Assembly: GCA_033964015.1 (NCBI GenBank) | Contig: CM066912.1 | Coordinates: 32,225,086 to 32,289,085, forward strand | DNA: 64,000 bases | Reading direction: 5' to 3' | From: Scolanthus callimorphus | Lineage: Eukaryota; Cnidaria; Anthozoa; Actiniaria; Edwardsiidae | Shown here: positions 1 through 12,056 of the stretch, piece by piece | How the letters are laid out: each line of letters starts with the position of its first letter | How positions within the stretch are numbered: the first letter of the stretch is position 1 | Notes under the pieces: model-generated | Databases searched by the model: none | What the model saw: the letters and a program-made list of their open reading frames with translations, nothing else | What the model was told of the DNA's origin: nothing | Program-made: the position numbers and the translations under genes

Positions 1-482
1 CTTATTCTTCATCTTTTCCTGTGAAAAAAAAATATCCCAGAACTAAGAAATAAAATACAAGGAATAGGGAGACCATGTTTGTGCAGCATTCAAATCTGGT
101 TTGTTCAAACACAGGAACATCCTCGCGCGCCAGGGTCATCCCCTCACCTCCCCCTGGGGAAAGAGGAAAAGGGGGAGGGGAGGGGAGGACCCCTGGCGTG
201 CGAGGATGAAACAGGAATGGACTATTTGTTCCCAGGTTACAACAGGTCATTCTCGTACCCAGAGCTCCTCGGCTCGTCAACTCGCGGGGGAGGCTGGTGA
301 CAGCCATTGACGCATGCGCAAGATGTGCTACGGAGCCGTTGAGAGTTGAGTTTTCTGCGCATGCCCCAACGTTCAAAGTCATTCAATCAGATGGTTGCCA
401 AGAGTTGATAAGAGGCTTAAGCATCCTTCGTGCGTTTATCACACTATAACCACGGAAACCCGATTATTACTTTAAATAATTA

Positions 483-611
483 ACAAATGTCCTCTGATTT
501 TCCGTGGTATGTCCTCTTATATACCACGGAATGACGTAATAAAGTGGTCAAAATGTTGTGGACTCACGAGGCGCAGCCGAGGACATACCACGAAAATCAG
601 AGGACATTTGT
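483..611. repeat. Hairpin (inverted repeat) element
   Basis: Arms of about 35 bp beginning acaaatgtcctctgattttc are repeated in inverse orientation at the right end, around a ~60-bp centre. Related ccgtggtat fragments recur to about 790. No gene was seen in positions 1-940 apart from this repeat. Confidence 0.7.
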
Positions 612-941
612 TTTATACCACAACAAAAAGGCAAAAATAAATACAAAAACAGCGCGCGCGCTCGGTCAACGGTGTTTTCATTGGTTCTTTTTAGCGCGCG
701 CGCTGGTGATGGCGCGTTCCGTGGTATATACTTTTATGTACCCATGACTGAGAGCCAATCAGAATTCGAGAAACGCGCGCGTTGTGGTATAAAACAAGGT
801 TGACGTCGAGTATAATGGTTCACCGTTTTTAAATTTTACAGATGCTTTTAATCTGCTGAGCATATAATACAAGTTGGCCATATAAAGCCTTACTAATGTG
901 CGTATTTCTTCTTCAATAACTGTAGCATAAATAAAGCTCAC

Positions 942-3900
942 CCTTTCTGCTTGCTCCAACTGGGAAACCTTAGATGGGGAGTCCACTCGAATTCGCGATC
1001 CAAATATCTGGAATTTCAAATACATGTTTACAACGTTCAGTCGCGCATTCAAGAAAATTTCCATCTTCCACTATACAATAAAAAGCATTTTTGTGGCATA
1101 TGGTTAACCTTAAAGGAAGCATGTCATGATACGCGCATGCTCCAGGAGCGATCACTGAATTATCAGCAAAGCTAATAAGACCATCCATCAGATAACTATT
1201 TAAGAATATGTAAAGCTAAAAAGCATGGTCAGATGGATTGAGAAGTAGCGAGATTCTATACGATTTGTTTTCGAGGTTTTTGTTCTGTTATTATTCATTC
1301 TTGTTTACCTTGACTTTGTCGGCATCCATCGCTGTGTTTGCTATTAAAATTTTGGCATTCTCTATTCTTCTGGCTGCTTTACTCCAATTTTCTTGTCTAA
1401 AAGAAAACCTGGTAAACAGGAAATCATCTCATTTGCAATAAATCATTTCATTGACAATTGTTTAATGTGCAAAACACTTGTTGCTAAGCATATTCTATAT
1501 CTTAACTGGAGAGGACCCAAGAGACACCATTCTTTAGTTTGAGACATGCTATATAATGAATTAACAGAAAGCTAAAAGGTACTCTCAGAGGTAAGAGGTA
1601 AAACCTGAGTAATATATTATCCATACTATAGCACATGTCACCACCATGGGAAGATTTAGGGGCTCAGGAGGTCTGCCCTCTCTCAATAGGTTATCCCATA
1701 CATTAACTGTATTTGCTGGAGTAAGGTTATGTCTCCATTATTTTCACCCCCCCCCCCCCCCCCCCTCTTTTGTTTCTCTGGAGTTCTGGAGATTTTGGAT
1801 CAGTCCCGACCACATATGCATCTCAACGTTATTGCTAACCTTGGGAATTTTGCCACCACCAATTTTTACTCTGAATCAAAATACATGTATCGGGTTGGTT
1901 GACAAGATAAAAATTCAGCTTGTAATTGCTCGTACTCAATTATTGATTCTTAACGATTGATTAAACACCACTCAAGTGGCAATTAAATGCAACATGATCT
2001 TATTGTTGATTCAGCGCAAAGGCCGCACACGCACCCCAAGTGCACAATCCTCAAATGATCTGGCATCCATGCTATGACACATCGTCACCAACCCCCTCTT
2101 AATACAGGGCCCGTGGTTTGATGCGCTGGTGCGGAAACGCATAATTTGGCTTTCTCCGCATAATGCGCATAATCCGTCAAATCCTGCATAATCGCGCATA
2201 ATTTCCCAACATTTCGTGAAAAACATCAAAAAGGCATCATTACTTGGTGAATTTTAAACTTTCTTACCTATTTTTTCTCACAAAAGTCATACATTTCTTC
2301 TGAAAGCGTCTGAATCGTCTGTCCAACGTCAAAACAACTCGATAGAAATGAGAATAACAAGGCGTTCTATGCTAATAGCGTCGCGCTGGGAACTGATATC
2401 GAAAAGCAATAAAACGCGCCTAATTGACCAAATAACTAATATTTCCAGCTGAGCAAGATAGATTCAAACACATGTTTGCGCTTTGGATATTTTACAAAGA
2501 AAAATCACGGCAAAACAGGACGCTAACCGCGATAAAAACGGTCAGCTTTCAATGCACTTCAAATTGATTATATGACATTACGCTTTTTCCTGGCTTTTTC
2601 GTGGATCTTTATTATTGTTACAGACAGCAATTTCATTTCACAAACAACGCGAAAAATACCAGGCACACGAACAGCTCCCACGATAACAAAACAAAAACAC
2701 TGACAGAATAACGTGGCACGTTTCCGTTTTATAAAAGCTCTTACACTTCCTCCGACTTCCGGTTTTATAAAAAGCTCTTACACTTCCTCCGACGATAGTG
2801 CAGATCGCTCTCGCGATCAGGATTAATTTTGATAATTACACGCATAACGACGGCAAACAAACGCAACGATGTTTTTTGTGATTAAATGAGAGATCGTAAC
2901 GGTCCGTAACGATAGCTCTGCTAGTCTGCGTAGCTCTCGTGACCGTTCAGTTGGATAGGAGTGCGTTGCTACGATCCTTGCAGTATGAAAAAAGTGTGCC
3001 TGGGTCTGAGACAAGTATTAACGAAAGAAGACGAAGTACTAATCTTTGCTACCGTGTAACTGAAGTTGGTTGGCAACGCTTTTTTGTAAGAAAGTAATAA
3101 GCTTTGTTAAAAGCGAAAACACACGTCTCCCTAGAAGAAAACGTAGCGTCATGACGTTAGTAAAGCGATGCATTGGAACTCATCACAGAGCATTTTCTAG
3201 ACAAACAAAGTTGTTAAAGTAAATAGCAGCTATATCCATGTAACAAAAAGGGCGAAAAGAGCAAAATATGTTACGACACTTGGAAAAAAATATTGCGCAA
3301 TCCCGCATAATTTCGTATTTTTAGCGCATAATTTCGAATTTTTAGCGCATAATTTCAGAAAAAATCCCGCATAATTTCAGAAAAAATCCCGCATCAAACC
3401 ACGGGCCCTGTTAATAGGTTTCCCTATACATGTATTGCTGAAGCAAGGCCATGTCTCCATTATTTTCATCCCCCCCCTTTTTCTGGAGTTCTGGAGATTC
3501 TGGATCGGTCCTGACCACATATGTATCTCAAAGTTATCGCTAACCTTCATCAAGAAAGGAATCTTGCAATCCTGCTCCTAGCTTCTTGATAATCTGTATG
3601 GCTTGTAGATTTCCACTGCCCTTGAGCCGCAGAACAGCATCCACTGCAAGCTTCGCAAAATGATCTCTGTGTTGCATAAGGATTTTGGAGCTCAGTGTGG
3701 TTCTAGCGATGTTCATGAGGTCCTCTCGGAACTTGTCTTGGTCGTCCTTGTGGTCTATGGTAGCAGCCTCTAGAGCTTCTTGTGCAACTTTAACAGACTT
3801 TCGCCAGCCAGACACTATTGTCTGGGGTGGATTTTACAAGCAATTAGATTCTCTGCTGCCTGTCGAAGAAAACAGGATTACATTGACATAATCATCTTCA

Positions 3901-6900
3901 ATAACATCATCATCAACAACAACACCATCAGCACAACATGATCTTCAACAGCAAATCATCATTGACATCATCTTCAACAACAACATCATCAACAACATCA
4001 TCAACACAACACTTTCTTCAACAGCAACAGGATCATCATTAACATCATCTTCAACAACACCATCAACAACAACATCAGCACAACATTATCTTCAGCAGCA
4101 ACAGGATCATCATTAACATCATCTTCAACAACACCATCATCAACATCATCAAACATAACATTGTCTTCAGCAGCAACAGGATCATCATTAACATCATCTT
4201 CAACAACACCATCATCAACATCATCAAACACAACACTATCTTCAACAGCAACAGGATCATCATTAACATCATCTTCAACAAACACCATCAACAACAACAT
4301 CAGCACAACATTATCTTCAGCAGCAACAGGATCATCATTGACATCATCTTCAACATCATCATCAACAACATCATCAACATCATCATCACAACATGATCTT
4401 CAACAGCAACAGGATCATCATTGACATCATCTTCAACATCATCATCATCAACAACATCATCAACATCATCATCACAACATGATCTTCAACAGCAACAGGA
4501 TCATCATTGACATCATCTTCAACATCATCATCATCAACAACATCATCAACATCATCATCACAACTTGATCTTCAACAGCAACAGGATCATCATTGACATC
4601 ATCTTCAACAACAACTCCATCTTGAACAACACACCATATTCAAAACTAACAATAACACCACCATCATCAACACCATCATGAGCACAACAGTACCATCAAC
4701 ATCAACATCACATCACAGACAACATCACTAACATTGTCATCATTAACAACAACAATATTGCATCATCACATCATCTAATTTATATCAATGTCCACAGCTA
4801 TTCAAAAAGCAATCTTAAGGCTTACAACTTAATACCTTTAGTAATTCAGCAGCAAGGACAGCTACACTAGTAGTTCCATCACCAACTTCATCATCTTGAA
4901 CTTTTGACAACTCTAAAAAGATGCAAGTCACACATTGAAAAATTATGAAACTTTAATAGAACTGTCATGGATAAAGTGTGCCCTGTCTCGACATTTCAGC
5001 CTGGTTGTGCCCTGCAATGTTCCCAGCTTCCCCTCCCCCAGGCTTCATGTGGCTTATAAATATTAGAAACATGGAATATCAGCAGACTCGCGTAGAACTA
5101 GGGAAAAAACTGAGCAGAGTCAACTGTGCTGAATGAGATGAAACCCCTCATCTGGAAAATCTAATCCATTCCATACATTTTCTCCATTTCAATCTGCCTT
5201 CCCTCCAGCCACATCCTCTTACTACATGGATGGCAGAGCTGGGGGGAGGGGGGGGGGGCTGCTAGGGGCCCCAGCTTGCCATACCAGTACGATCTTACTA
5301 ATGAGCCCCTCCCCCCCCCCCACACACACTTTGAAAACTGTTCCGCCATCCCTGTTAGTAGGTACCAACTCACCATTTGCAAGAACCAAAAGAAACTTGA
5401 TGTCTTACCTACTAGAATTTTGGCAGCTGGGTTATCAATGCCAAGGGACTTTAGAATTGTTGCTCCATCATTTGTCACATGAATCCCTGCATTGTGGCCA
5501 AAAGACTGAAGAATTTTATCCTAAAATAAAGAATGATGAAGAAAAAATCAGAGAAACCAACAACAAGAACAATAGATTCTGAAATGGCATCAGCAACAAC
5601 AACATTCAGGCTTCTGGTAGGTCGCCAAAAAAAGCCTAATTTCATTAGATTTTTAGGATTGCAAAAAAAAAATAGTTGATTTCACGAGAATTTTAGGGAC
5701 AAATGGTAGCTAATTAGACTATTGATTTCAGAAACATTTTTAATAGGAAAAAAAATGTTCCTCAAGGGTAAAAGGGGATTGTTTGAAAACAAACATCTAT
5801 CCAAACAGATGGACTTTACTGGTACTTAATATATTTGTGTGACTCCAATAATTACATCAAACAAATAGTGTCCGGTTTCTCAATTCAAAACAGTCAAATG
5901 CACATTTCTCTCCTGTGAGGGGTGACACTATTCTTTCCTGTGGATGATGATAGGTTAACAATTAGCACAAAAGGACTGGGTTGCACCCCCTGTACCCCCC
6001 CCCCCCCCCCCCCCCCCACCCATCTTCACTAATATTCACTGTATTTCAACAAAAAAAGAAAAAACAGGGTATTTGAGCTAGAAAGTTTCAAATGCAAAAC
6101 TGTTAAAAATAGACTCAAAATACTAAAAAGGGACTTTGCACCTAGAATGATTTTTGCCATTCCCTTTAACTTACCATTCCCTTTGGGCCCAGAGTGCTTT
6201 TCACCAGATCACCAATAGCAATAGCACCAACAAATGATGACTAAAAGAAAAGATAGGGAACTGTGATATATGACAGAGTATGCAGCCATATAGAAATTGT
6301 GGTCTTTTTTCTGAGTCCAGAAAATATCCATAACCCATTAAATTTTGGCAAATTGGAAATTCCGAAAGGGTGGGGGTCAATTTACTTGATCTTTTCCATA
6401 ACAATCCTGTATTTTTCTTTGTAAATTCCAGAGGGGTGGAGGGGTCACTTTTTAACACCCTTCCATGGAGGGGGTATGGATATTTTCTGGAACAAACAAT
6501 GACATTTCATGTTTAAGTCAGTGTACATTTCCTTCAACCGCAAGTTGAACAAGGGATTCTGGTTTGTCTGAGTTCTACCAAATGGTCATATTTCTTCAAT
6601 TTTGTGCTTCTGGAAAATATCCATACCCCAACATGGAGGGAATTGGAAATTGAGGGACTAGCTAAGGGAAGGGAATTCCATATTTTTTTAAGTTGATGGA
6701 TAATACATTAAAATTTAAATCATTTACTTATACAATGGTGCGATAAAATAATGTATTCTATAAAACATCTCTTTAAAATTCTACTCAACATTTACACTTC
6801 AGAAATCAATACAGATAATAATATAAAGGAGAGAGCTAGATATTTGACGACCAGTTTACCAGGAATACATTAAATCGAGAGGAAGGGTGCGGTAGCCCAG

Positions 6901-7235
6901 AGGAGCACACATAAACCTGACCCGAAGTTTTCGCTCTTTGTTTGGTTTATCAATTTCAAACTCATTAGTTTCAGTTCTTCAGCACTGCGACAAAGTCAAG
7001 AAATTCGCTGATAAACATAAAGCTAACTTTACAAGACGACAACTGTTCACAAGATGTTTAGTTTAAATGCAAGTGTAAAGTAAGCATATTGTTGTTAGAA
7101 AGACATATGACTATTTATGGCACATCTAAGGTTTATTTTTGTGACTTTTTCATCACGTTATGCTCACCAGTCTAGCGATCTCTGCTCTCTCCTCTTCCGC
7201 GCCGCCTTGCCAATATTAACTGGGTTCAGATAAAT
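942..7235 (-). CDS. CCT2: T-complex protein 1 subunit beta (CCT2), 3' end outside window
   Basis: CCT2 is a subunit of the cytosolic CCT/TRiC ring that folds actin and tubulin using ATP. Minus-strand exons in order are 7168-7235 (LNPVNI, EEERAE), 6175-6240 ([18 protein letters not shown]), 5409-5520 ([19 protein letters not shown]), 4836-4912 ([12 protein letters not shown], the nucleotide-binding loop with the conserved GDGTT), 3545-3859 ([29 protein letters not shown]), 1309-1408 ([18 protein letters not shown]) and 942-1007 ([10 protein letters not shown]). All junctions are GT/AG and the phases agree. Roughly the N-terminal half of the protein is covered; later exons must lie left of position 1. 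The start codon is uncertain: a candidate ATG at 7330-7332 directly precedes a gtatga donor. Single-base losses near 7215, 3826 and 1370 break the frame. The retained introns argue against a processed pseudogene. The family call is firm. Confidence 0.92.
1670..1845. repeat. Duplicated copy of CCT2 intron-start sequence
   Basis: This matches 3410-3546, sharing atgtctccattattttca, a poly-C tract and ctggagttctggagat in the same order. The original copy abuts the CCT2 exon donor at 3545. The duplicate lacks the exon, so it looks like an intron-internal segmental duplication. Confidence 0.7.
2105..3410. mobile_element. 1.3-kb non-autonomous TIR element, 6-bp TSD
   Basis: The left end cagggcccgtggtttgatgc is perfectly mirrored at the right end (21-bp TIR in all). 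TTAATA flanks both sides (2099-2104 and 3411-3416). Both subterminal regions carry repeated cgcataatt motifs. No transposase frame is visible. It sits in a CCT2 intron. Confidence 0.85.
3896..4760. repeat. CAT/CAA trinucleotide-rich minisatellite
   Basis: Degenerate (cat)n/(caa)n array with higher-order repetition of caacaggatcatcatt units. It fills most of the CCT2 intron between 3860 and 4835. The long open frames it produces are low complexity and not genes. Confidence 0.9.
6316..6491. mobile_element. Palindromic MITE, tccagaaaatatcca family, copy 1
   Basis: Ends tccagaaaatatccata and its complement, with internal ggaatttcc/accctc motifs. Other copies are at 46666-46838 and, partially, at 55285-55435, 59023-59113 and 61910-61995. 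It lies in the CCT2 intron upstream of exon 6175-6240. Confidence 0.75.
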
Positions 7236-7435
7236 CTAAAATAGAACGCCGAACGGTGATTTTAGTGCCTCAAATGACGTAAGTATAACCAATAAAATAA
7301 GCGTAAATCGCGGATATCCCGATTCATACCATTTCTAATTGCGAGGGACTCAAACTGAAAGAGAAATTCGTCTCCTAGCGGATGTGAGACTGCCGAGCGT
7401 CATTTGACAAGATCTCATATTTTTTATGCCCGCAG

Positions 7436-7448
7436 CCGCCATCTTGGA
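7436..7448 (-). promoter_or_regulatory. YY1-like motif upstream of CCT2
   Basis: On the minus strand this reads CCAAGATGGCGGC, the core of YY1-type promoter-proximal elements. It is about 200 bp upstream of the first recognised CCT2 exon. It could also contain the initiator ATG, but no donor in the right phase follows it. Binding is inferred from the motif only. Confidence 0.4.
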
Positions 7449-7908
7449 AATTACCCAAAAGGCAAAGCGGTATCGCTGGGTGCAAAATTGCAACAGGTAA
7501 CCCAACAATCCGGGCAAGCTACACACGTACTAGCGTTTTACTGACCGATCTATTTTTAGAACACTTCATGGCATAATTACAATAACATGCGAATGCCTCC
7601 CATTGTTCTAATTTTTTCATCTACATCTACTTTATTAACTGATATGTATAATGAAGAGCGTGACCATTTTAACGGAATTGGACTATTCCTTCAGAGGTAT
7701 TTTTCTGTTCGCTACAAAAAAAGGAATTAAGTGACGACAGAAACATTTGATAAACGCATTTCATCCAGCCTCAGAGAAAGTGTAGATGAACATTCCATTT
7801 TTTTTGTGTGTGTATAGTAAACAAATCCTGTAGATTTTATTATTCATGCGCGCAATTGCGCGCCGAAATGACGAAATAATTATTAATATCATTTGCGTGA
7901 AGCGCGGC

Positions 7909-8740
7909 CCAAATGACGAATTTCTATGCCTGTAACGTTGAACTCACGCTTACTCTTCTTTCAAACATAGTAATTGCCCGCCAGGCCTATCACGGCAGGG
8001 CATTTTTGGTAGAGTTTGTTTTTCCTCGCCAAGATACACTTGTTCTTGTGAACGGTGCGAAGGTAGTGTCTTCGTTGCGCGAGTTGCCAAAGACTATCGG
8101 ATCGATTATATTCTTTATATGCGCGCGAAGCGCTCCGAAATTTTTATTATGTATTGAGTGAAGTGAAGTACAAAAATGCAAATGTTAGAGAAGTTGCTGG
8201 AGTAACTACTTAGAAAATTTATTGTGGTCCCCCCTTTCAGGGCTTCCGGCTTTGAGAGATCCCCCTTTCGCTCGCCCCAAAATTAAGTGATCCCCCCTAA
8301 AATCCCCCCACCCCCCAGGCGATAAATAATGACCGGTCCCTTAGTTGAAACTCGGCGAATATTACGCAGCTTGGCACTAAATCAATGTATGTTTGTTAGG
8401 GACGTGTCATTGTCCTGTCACTCCTGTTTGGGGAGGGTCATAATTTTGTCATCAAACATTTGGACGATGAAGAGGGTAAAACAGATGGCGATAGTGGTTA
8501 TTTCAGCAACTTCTCTATAAAATTTCGCGCATAAAGAATGACATCTAATATACTCTTTGAGCAATGAAGACACTACCCTGACGCCGTTTACAACAAGTGT
8601 CTCGACGGGGAAAAGCAAACTCTCCCAAAAATGCCCTGCAATGATAGGCCTGGCCAGGCGGGCAAGTCACTATATGTTTGAAAGAAGACCCCATAGGTAA
8701 GCGTGAGTTTTCGACGTTAAAGCATAGAAATTCGTCCGTT
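7909..8740. repeat. Long diverged inverted repeat
   Basis: The left arm (about 7909-8200) and right arm (about 8520-8740) are inverse complements. Shared blocks include gaatttctatgc, tctttcaaacata, gcagggcatttttgg, ggtagtgtcttc and agagaagttgctg. Divergence is roughly 20-25% by eye. The centre holds poly-C repeat DNA. Open frames in the arms look incidental. Confidence 0.75.
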
Positions 8741-9217
8741 GGCCCGTTTATCAAAATTCGGGCGCAACGAAAGATATGCAATCCCTTTTTCGGTAAAATG
8801 TCTTCAGTACTAGATCAAATAGGGACGAGAGAGGTCGGATCACGTTAATCATTGTACTCAATAGAGGGAGGATCACTGCATTTTTCCCGTGTATAATTAC
8901 TCAAAATCCTCACGTAAATACTTTAGGCGATAAATAATAACCGCGGTTCCGTAGCTTTAGCAGAAATAAGAAAAAAGTATTTCTATATTAAGAACAATGA
9001 AAGAAACATTGCATCACTCGGTCAATAGTCTATCTGACAGGTTTTTCAGAAATAAATTACATGGGGGAGGGTCCCAATTTTTTTTACCTACGACTAGGGA
9101 GGGTCACATCTTTTTTTTGTTATGTTCAAGGGGAGGGTCCTAATTTTTTTTTAGCCTTGTTTGAAAAAATGGGAGCCCCCCCCCCCCCCCACCCCCCGGT
9201 AAATAATGACACGTCCC
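8399..9217. mobile_element. 819-bp TIR element with TTA duplication
   Basis: Ends gggacgtgtcatt and aatgacacgtccc, flanked by TTA at 8396-8398 and 9218-9220. A 3-bp TWA target site is typical of PIF/Harbinger-type transposition. Internal gggagggtc blocks and a terminal poly-C tract are present. No transposase is seen. Confidence 0.75.
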
Positions 9218-9557
9218 TTACATGTTTCAACTCACTTCTGGTTTCTACTGGTGACGACAAAGGTGCAAATTTATGTTAATTCTGCTGTCTATTGATATTT
9301 ATTAGTTTGGCTGCTAGCCTCTCAGCCAATGAGATGAAGGCTACGGTGTCGTAAAGTCTAGTACGATTTAGTCTGAGAATTATTCTTAATGAAACTAGCG
9401 TCGTCGTATCATCAAATATCAAGGTACGTTTCTCACATATTCATAAGAAGATATAGCTATATTTTTCAGCCAAAATTTTTGTCGCCCTAAATACACGAGT
9501 CGGCCTCGTTGCTGTTTCAACCGGTTTTCAAAACTACATCAGGGTCTGTGTCATATT

Positions 9558-10010
9558 CCCGGGGGGGGGGGGGACTCCCATATTTTTGACCGGGGATGAT
9601 CGTCAGAAATTTTCAGTTTCACCCCTAAAAGATACCAAACATGGCGGGCCATGGCGTGGCTCAAAACATTTATTACCCTAAAGATACCCTAAAACATGAG
9701 TTCTTATGTACCAGGTAGGCGCGAAGGACACAGGTAAAGGTGAAAGATACCCATCAAGAAATTTCCGTGTTTTTTTTCTAATTAATCGTCTTCTCGAATC
9801 GAATAATCTCTCTTCTTACACGGTTTTTAGAAGCACTATCATAAGAAAAAACAATTTGGACACAGTTTCGGCCCTAAAGATACCAATCTCCCTAAAATTT
9901 ATTGAAAATCACGATCACCCCTAAAAGAGACCAACCATCGTGATTTTAACCCCTAAAAGATACGACGATCATCCCCGGTCCCCCCCCCCCCCCCCCCCCC
10001 CCCCCCCGGG
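9558..10010. mobile_element. Poly-G element family C, copy 1 (8-bp TSD)
   Basis: Begins cccgggggg...actccc and ends in a long poly-C tract plus ggg. GTCATATT is perfectly duplicated at 9550-9557 and 10011-10018. Inside, about five direct copies of ccctaaaagatacc are spread along 450 bp. No protein-coding frame. An inverted copy is at 56926-57341 and a fragment at 60890-60990. Confidence 0.9.
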
Positions 10011-10019
10011 GTCATATTC

Positions 10020-11030
10020 TTTTGAAATGAATGAGCTCGCGTCCTAAAATCGAAGCTCGATATTGTTTTTCAAATAAATCTTGAGCCAAATGGATTTGTT
10101 TTCATTGATTAATTCAGATTTTCAACGCGAACGCTAAGGTTTTACTGCTTGTTTCGACTTGTTGTAGCTCAGAACGTATTCGGCCACGTAGTCACAAAAT
10201 GGCTTCCAGCTGGGCTTTTACTCGGTTTTCTCGAAGTCGAGATTTCGAAGTGCCCTATGATTTTATTTGATAAAATGCAAGTATAGGATTAGTACTCGGG
10301 CTGGGATTTGTAAAAATGTATGATTTCTATATACCATTTAGGGAAATAAGCCTGCGAATTTGACCTCCCAAATGATGATCTCAAAATAGAAAATGATGTT
10401 AAAATCTGTAAAATATTCTTCGTTTGAATTATAGTCCTGCAATATAACTCATAGTGAGTTTAACATCTGTTCTGTTGGTATAAACCTATTTTAGGTTAAA
10501 AAAATGAGTGCGCTTTTTAGATTTTACACCATATTTGTAGTGGGCTAAAGCGGGCTAAAAACGACTCAAAATCAGCCGTTTGCGGTACGATCTAATTCGG
10601 GCCTCGTTCTCCTAAAGTATTTATAGGATCGATCTCAAACTTTCGCAGCATTCATAAATCCACTGGGATACTGCTTGGCAAAGTTTGGGGATTTTCGCAA
10701 AATTTTCTAATTTCGCCACTAGGTCGATATTTACAGACTTTTCGAAGGCGCTCGATTTTTCATTCCGTATCTTTACCCCGTGTGCTAAGAGGTGGTAGAA
10801 ATCCTTTATACTTATTAAATAAAGCTTTTTTTTTTATTAACAGGAAAACCCATATTGGAGTATAGTTTCGTGCGACCTGCCTGCCAAAACCATATTTTGC
10901 AAAAGATAAAATACGCAATAGCCACTGACGCATGCGCGACATTTGATTTCAATTAAAGAAACAGCTTTACGCGCATGCATCAACTTTCACTATAATCAGC
11001 AAATCAGCAATCTCGTTCCCGCCCGTGAAT
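10020..11030. other. Intergenic, nothing recognised
   Basis: AT-rich sequence without a supported gene. Short open frames lack splice context or family resemblance. Confidence 0.5.
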
Positions 11031-11032
11031 CT

Positions 11033-11596
11033 CAACCTCGTTCCCAGGGTCTTCTCAGTCGTTTTTCAAAATGGCGGTTGACTCGGGAGAAGCCACTGGG
11101 GGAGGCTGAGTCACATGACCAACACATGACCACTGTTTGAAAACATGGGAACGAGGTTTGTCTTTGTTTCGAGATGGTCATGTGACTCAGCCTCCCCAGG
11201 GTCTTCCCCCGAGCCAACCGCCATTTTGAAAAACGACAGAGAAGACCCTGGGGACGAGGTTGCGCGAATCTTTGAGTCAGCGCTGACCAAAAGAAATGCG
11301 GGCTCTGGGAACGAGATTGGCAAATCAGCCCAACCTCGTCCCCAGGATCTTCTCGGTCGTGTTTTCAAAATGTTTCGAGATGTTTCGAGATGGTCATGTG
11401 ACTCAGCCTCCCCCAGGGTCTTCTCCCGAGCTAACCGCCATTTTGAGAACGACCGAGAAGACCCTGGGAACGAGGTTGGACCCTGGGGAGGCTGAGTCAC
11501 ATGAACGTTTCGAAACAAAGGAGAACCTCGTTCCCATGTTTTCAAACAGTGGACATGTGACTCAGCCTCCCCCAGGAGACCCTGGGGACGAGGTTG
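11033..11596. repeat. Cluster of inverted MITE copies (cctcgttcccaggg family)
   Basis: Blocks ctcgttcccagggtcttctc, aaaatggcggttgactcggg, ggctgagtcacatgac and their complements alternate several times, consistent with nested or tandem palindromic MITEs. The 116-168 codon open frames here are by-products of the palindromes. Confidence 0.85.
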
Positions 11597-12056
11597 CAAA
11601 TCAGCGAAGTTCTTCAAATGGAGTATTACCAGAACCTCCAGAACGAGTTCTTTGGTACAAGAGTGGCACTTATCTATATTATAGCAATATTATATCCTTA
11701 TCATATCAAGATAGTTCTCGTTGAAATGTGTCGTTTTCTAAAATTTCCCTATATGGAAGTTTCTACTTACGATATTTGGAGTTTCAGAAATTTTCCTAGC
11801 TTATTTCTTACCCTAAATTGTCAAAACGTTCGTCGAAACTTGAAGATTTTGGAGAGAAGGTGTTCCTGTAGGCCGCCTCTTTATTGGTCCCCAGTAGCCC
11901 GGAAATACCTACACAGGTAGCCCGCGTCACGCACGGGTTGGCATTGACAAAAGCGACACATTTATCTTGATATGGAGGCTCACATGTAGCTAATTAAAAG
12001 ATTCTGATTGATTTCCAAGGGCGTTTCTACACTACAAACGTCAGCCATTGTATCTA

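Noticed and set aside
1238..1441. 67-codon plus-strand frame with hydrophobic segments
   Set aside because: It is the antisense of the CCT2 exon at 1309-1408.
4001..4424. Overlapping 68-101 codon frames on both strands
   Set aside because: They are translations of the cat/caa simple repeat in a CCT2 intron.
11111..11724. 142-168 codon frames on both strands
   Set aside because: They run through palindromic MITE clusters; the peptide repeats mirror the DNA repeats.
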